10,368 nt of DNA from Ettlia oleoabundans (lineage: Eukaryota > Chlorophyta > Chlorophyceae > Chlamydomonadales), in contig JAAMXP010000295.1 of NCBI GenBank assembly GCA_019693395.1, forward strand, positions 1,439 to 11,806. The letters run 5' to 3'. Each line of letters begins with the position of its first letter. Within the stretch, counting starts at the first letter, position 1. The notes beneath the pieces were generated by a model. It did not search any database. It saw only the letters and a list, made by a program, of their open reading frames with translations, and had not been told where the DNA came from. Both the position numbers and the translations under genes were made by a program. Of the stretch, positions 7,120 to 10,368 are shown piece after piece.

Positions 7120-10119
7120 CTACTGCTTCCCCTTACCTGCAAGCCGGCGCCGCTTGTGGCTTGATGTTCCAAATGTACCTGCTGCAATGTCTTCATATCC
7201 AATGCTGCTTAATCCTGCAGGCAGGATGGGTTGGCTGGCATGCGCTTGTTCCACGCTTTGCAGCTCATCCCCAGTGACAGTCGGGGCGTGCCCCAGCCTT
7301 TTCACCCTCGCCTCAGCACCTGCAGCCGGCAGCGCTGGACGATGCACTTCAGCTGCTACCATGGCAGGACCTTCCACAGCCGCTGGTGTGCCGGGAGCTT
7401 GCCCCGCGCCAGCAGGCAGCTCATCGCCAGGTTCTACCGCAGGCTGGGATGCGCCTTCTGCAGCATCAGCCCCTGATGTGCCTGCTGAGCCCTCTACGCC
7501 ATAAAACCCCTTGAGCTGCAGCACAGGCGCAACCGGCGACAGCCCGGTGGCTGCAGAGTAGATTGAGTCTGCCACTGCCTTGGCCAGAAGCCAGGGCACA
7601 GCATTGCCTGCAGAGCAGCATGCAAATGCACACTTGATCAAATGCAGGGTGGCTGTTGTAATAACTTGACTGGAGAGGCGTAGCAGTGAGCGATTGGAGG
7701 CACGAGCAGTTCACCTATCTGCATAGCCTTGTCGCCCATGGTGCCAAACAGGTGCATGCTATCCGGGATGGACTGTGCCCGCTTGCGCTCAGCCAGGCTC
7801 CACCACCTGCAAACCACAACTTGGAGAGGGAGGTTTGGAACAGCACTGGCGTTCTGCAGCAACAGCGGCAGTGACAGCAAACTATGCCCACAACGCCGGG
7901 ACTATTGCAGAAGAGCAGTACTGCTGACTAAAAGGCTAAATTTCAAGATGGATGGCAGGGACAGGTAAGGGCGACTCAGCAGTGCAGCACACCTGGGCTC
8001 GTCAGGGTGTTGATTGCGCTCCACCTGGCGCCCCGCTGGATTTGTGCCGCGGTGGTAACATCTGCAGCAATGAGTTATTAAATGGGAGGGCAGAGAGGAT
8101 GCATTGCTAGGTAAAAGGGCGCCAGCTGCCAGTTGCCAAAAGTCGCGATGTTGCAATATGCCCATGAGGGTGGCGACAGTGTGCTGGAACCTCCCCTATG
8201 TGAGATTCATAGCCCCCTTCAGCCAGTTGTTTGCCGCGTCAAATTGACACTAAGCTTTTCGCGCGCCCTGCGCCCAAGATACCCTGATCGTCCAGTGCCG
8301 CATACCCGCAGATGGTGGGAAAGGGTGAATGGCGGTCCACCGGCGCACTTCCTGCACCGCATACTTGTAGCTGCCCCGTAGAGTCAGCTTCTTGATGAAA
8401 AGTGTCAGGATTATGAGAGCAGTCGTTCAACATGCAGTTTCATAATGCCTGGTGAGCAGCACACCTCGCTCTGCAGGCCGCCGCTCATGGTGCATCACCA
8501 CCCTCGGCGGTGCACCTTGCCGCATAGACCGCACATGAATGCTGATTCCATTGCCTCCAGATGACAGATTCGGCGCAAGGGGGCGGTAGGGCAGGCAGGT
8601 GCGCCCACCAGGCATTGCCTTGCCGCCACTGCTGCCAGGCAGGCGAGGAAGGTCGTGGATTGCCTCCTCCACTGTTACTGCCGGAGGCAGGTCAGGCTGC
8701 AAGAGGCCAGGGACATGAAACCAAGTGGAAAGAATTAGGATTGCCCCATGCAGGTGGACGCGCACATCCTGCTGGTGACTGGTACTTCTGCATCCGCCGG
8801 TGGCACCCCGTATAGGCCTGCCATCATAGCAGTTTGGTCTTGCTCAACATTTGCACGCCACAGACGGTAAGCACCACCTGGGCTTGCCTGGCTTTGCACC
8901 CAGACTGGCAGCCAGCTGTTGAAAGGCATGAGGCAGGGGTCATGCTTGGGAAAGCTGCCAATGTGGCCTGGGCTGTGTAGTATGTGGTAGCGTGGCATGG
9001 GAGGCAGCGGCAGGCGGTAGCCGCATTTGGCTGCCAGGATGTAGGCACGCTGCAGGGAGGGCAAATTTACTTTGAAGGCGCAACAAGGTCAACCGTGAAA
9101 GGAAGATATTTTATTGTTGTATATCCAGGATACAGCAAAAGTGCAGCCATCACCATAATCAGAGTGAGTCGTGGATTATGCTCCCATCCTGCTGTGCTTG
9201 CCTGTCTTCGCTGCGGTACCCCATAGTGCGCCGAGTTGAGCACCCGCACATCAACTTGATAACCTCCCAGCAGCAGCCGGCACAGCAATGGCAGTATGGG
9301 ACGAACTGCATACATGAACAGCGCACAACAAGCCATCACAGAGACTTCAATCTTTCGTCCACCCATCAACCCTTAGAGCAGCCAGTTGTCGCTCCAGCAT
9401 GGCGCACGTGTGCACCAGCACCTGCCACCTTTGACGTCAGTGGATTGCACCACTCCTGGGCGGCCACACCCCCAACTTGCCCTGCATGCTTGCTGGGGAA
9501 GGTTTTGCAACGCCGCCCTCTTCTCCATCCTCCTCATCAATTTGGCATGCACTATTGCTTCCTTCCAGAACTGCATCTTCATCCACCTCCCCCGTCTCCA
9601 TCTCCTCCTCTGCTGCTACTTCCTCGCCCCCCGCCTCCTCCTCTTCCCCCCTTTCCTCATCCTCCCACTTCTCCTCGGCCTCCTCGGCAGCGGCAACAGC
9701 AGCGGCATCCCTCCCAATCCGGCCACGCAGCTTCCCACACAGCTGCGGCTCCTTAGGCGGTACGCTGGTCAGCAGTACCTGCGGTACCTCCTCCAATGTG
9801 AAGTACACTGGCTGCAGCTTCTCTACAACTTCAGCGGTCTGCACAGAATCAGTGGCCATCAGGCGTGCCGCGAATTAGTTGTTCTATAGGTTTAGGAGCT
9901 GCGATTCAACCATCTGCTGGCAAGCCGCAAAACAAAGAAGAGACGAACTGTAAACCCACTGCAACTGTACCGCCATCCGCCAACATGGTACTGCCTGCAG
10001 CACAAGAGCCTGCCTGTTCCAGCAGCGGCATCAGCTCTTTCTTCAGTCGGCTGTAGCTTCGAAAGCGGTTCCGTAATGACAGCGCGTTGCAAGGTGGGCT
10101 GCCGTGAAGGTAAGAAATG
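7120..10119 (-). CDS. DNA (cytosine-5)-methyltransferase, 3' portion, divergent; 5' end outside window
   Basis: C5 methyltransferases move a methyl group from S-adenosylmethionine to cytosine in DNA. Nine joined exons give about 560 residues plus a stop. They contain motif IV as GSPPCNALS (Cys codon 10089-10091), motif VI as YFTLEEV (EEV at 9785-9793), the GYQVDVRVLNSAHYGVPQ segment with motif VIII QRRQR split by an intron (9202-9213 and 9047-9049), RAYILAAK, then VTVEEAIHDLP, motif IX PFPTI (8311-8325), HPDEPRWWSLAERKRAQSIPD, and motif X QIGNAVP. Spacing around motif IV (NRFRSYSRLKKELMP) and after motif VIII resembles DNMT1/MET1, but the segment before motif X is also like bacterial enzymes. 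The order IV-X is canonical, so it is not a DRM-type permuted enzyme. After motif X comes a tail of about 140 residues rich in Ala, Gly and Pro that ends HKRRRLAGKGKQ, a possible nuclear localisation signal. Motif I and any BAH or targeting domains were not found. Activity is uncertain because motifs IV and VI are altered. Confidence 0.85.
7120..10119 (-). other. Exon-intron map of the DNA methyltransferase fragment
   Basis: Exons in transcription order: 10014 to 10119 (start uncertain), 9451-9838, 9202-9305, 8888-9049, 8465-8696, 8306-8351, 7993-8061, 7715-7806, 7120-7607 (TAG at 7120-7122). Phases agree at every junction. The introns after the first, third and fourth exons appear to start with GC (CAG then GCAGGC, GCAAGC and GCAAGC); the others start with GT. 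The first exon listed could start at 10119 (after GGCAG, keeping HGS before PPC) or at 10098 (after a pyrimidine-rich CACGGCAG). The least certain joins are 9451 to 9305 (after the acidic stretch), 8465 to 8351, and 8306 to 8061. For the last of these, an alternative donor at CAG-GGTATC joined to a different frame also stays open but loses the HPDEPR motif. Confidence 0.65.
9515..9685 (-). other. Acidic low-complexity insertion within the methyltransferase
   Basis: About 57 residues in the exon that carries motif VI, about half of them Glu or Asp (including EEEE and DEED runs), lie between motif VI and the GYQV segment, where DNMT1-type enzymes have only about 25 residues. On the DNA this appears as a purine-rich minus strand, and on the plus strand as CTCCTC-rich sequence. 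The frame is open through the whole exon, so I read it as coding. Acidic loops of this sort are common in algal nuclear proteins. Part of it might be spliced out by one of several internal GT sites. Confidence 0.65.
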
Positions 10120-10368
10120 CTGCCTGGCTCTGCATTTATTGCAATAATTACGCTTGCTGTAAAGAACCTTCTTGAAGATCATCATGATCAGGCGGCACTA
10201 ATCACAGCTTATTCCCACAACCAGTTGGCGCAACCACACTGTAACATAATATCTTGATGTTTCCATTCCGTCTCGTCACTGCCAGGCTGCAGCCGGCAGC
10301 GGCTTGTGGACTCCTCAGAACCTCAGAATGGATTTGCTAGTGCCTGTGCTCCTATCAGCAGCCTTTGC
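10120..10368. other. Right-edge region upstream of the methyltransferase motif IV exon; unassigned
   Basis: This is probably intron and possibly a missed exon of the methyltransferase. No motif I (FxGxGG-like) could be read in any minus-strand frame. One open minus-strand segment after GGCTGCAG (about 10208-10289, encoding PGSDETEWKHQ and onward, then TAA) has an acceptor-like start but no family signature that I can place. The sequence is more AT-rich here than in the exons. Confidence 0.4.

Noticed and set aside
9178..9756. 192-residue plus-strand open frame rich in Pro, Leu and Ser
   Set aside because: It is the antisense of the acidic methyltransferase exon and neighbouring introns. Its Pro/Ser/Leu richness is simply the complement of Glu codons, and it has no family motif.
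9437..9859. ATG at 9857-9859 as the start codon of a separate small acidic protein
   Set aside because: The frame just after it (QPVYFTLEEV) aligns with motif VI of the methyltransferase, and a CAG acceptor at 9839 joins in phase to the motif IV exon, so it is better read as an internal exon.
7120..10119. DRM-type rearranged methyltransferase
   Set aside because: Motifs occur in the order IV, VI, VIII, IX, X, which is canonical. No motif I-V block follows motif X.
10208..10289. Open minus-strand segment reading PGSDETEWKHQ as a chromodomain or other methyltransferase exon
   Set aside because: Only a loose resemblance to acidic/Trp patterns, no supporting donor in phase with the next exon, and it runs into TAA.

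Overview
This window looks like nuclear DNA of a green alga, most likely a chlorophyte. Its genes are cut into many short exons (45-490 bases). They are separated by introns of about 100-435 bases, and nearly all of these end in GCAG. The coding sequence is GC-rich, one gene product carries a plastid-type leader, and a TGTAA poly(A) signal of the green-algal kind follows that gene. No bacterial-style operon, tRNA, rRNA, CRISPR array or transposase was seen. Almost all long uninterrupted reading frames are chance frames that run across introns.

Two genes lie head to tail on the minus strand. The one on the right (about 10119 down to 7120) is the 3' portion of a DNA cytosine-5 methyltransferase of the DNMT1/MET1-like or bacterial-like kind. 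Nine exons can be joined with consistent phase and carry motifs IV, VI, VIII, IX and X in canonical order. Motif I and the N terminus were not found and probably lie beyond the right edge. The enzyme is divergent: PPC is followed by Asn instead of Gln, ENV is replaced by EEV, and a very acidic stretch sits between motifs VI and VIII. Three of its eight introns appear to use GC donors.

The gene on the left (6449 down to 855) is complete: a 15-exon N-acetylornithine aminotransferase (plastid arginine biosynthesis), 464 residues. Every exon junction keeps frame and reproduces the conserved family sequence, so this gene model is strong. The two genes have no evident functional link.

Outside the genes are 854 bases of downstream sequence on the left with a poly(A) signal, a 670-base spacer (6450-7119) holding the left gene's promoter and leader, and about 250 unassigned bases at the right edge. 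The most unusual structures are inside introns of the aminotransferase gene. One intron is largely a tandem array of 41-44-base units that start with GT and end at or next to AG. Another carries a duplicated copy of the preceding exon's 3' end, with its own possible splice donor. I did not find evidence for a novel multi-gene system here.
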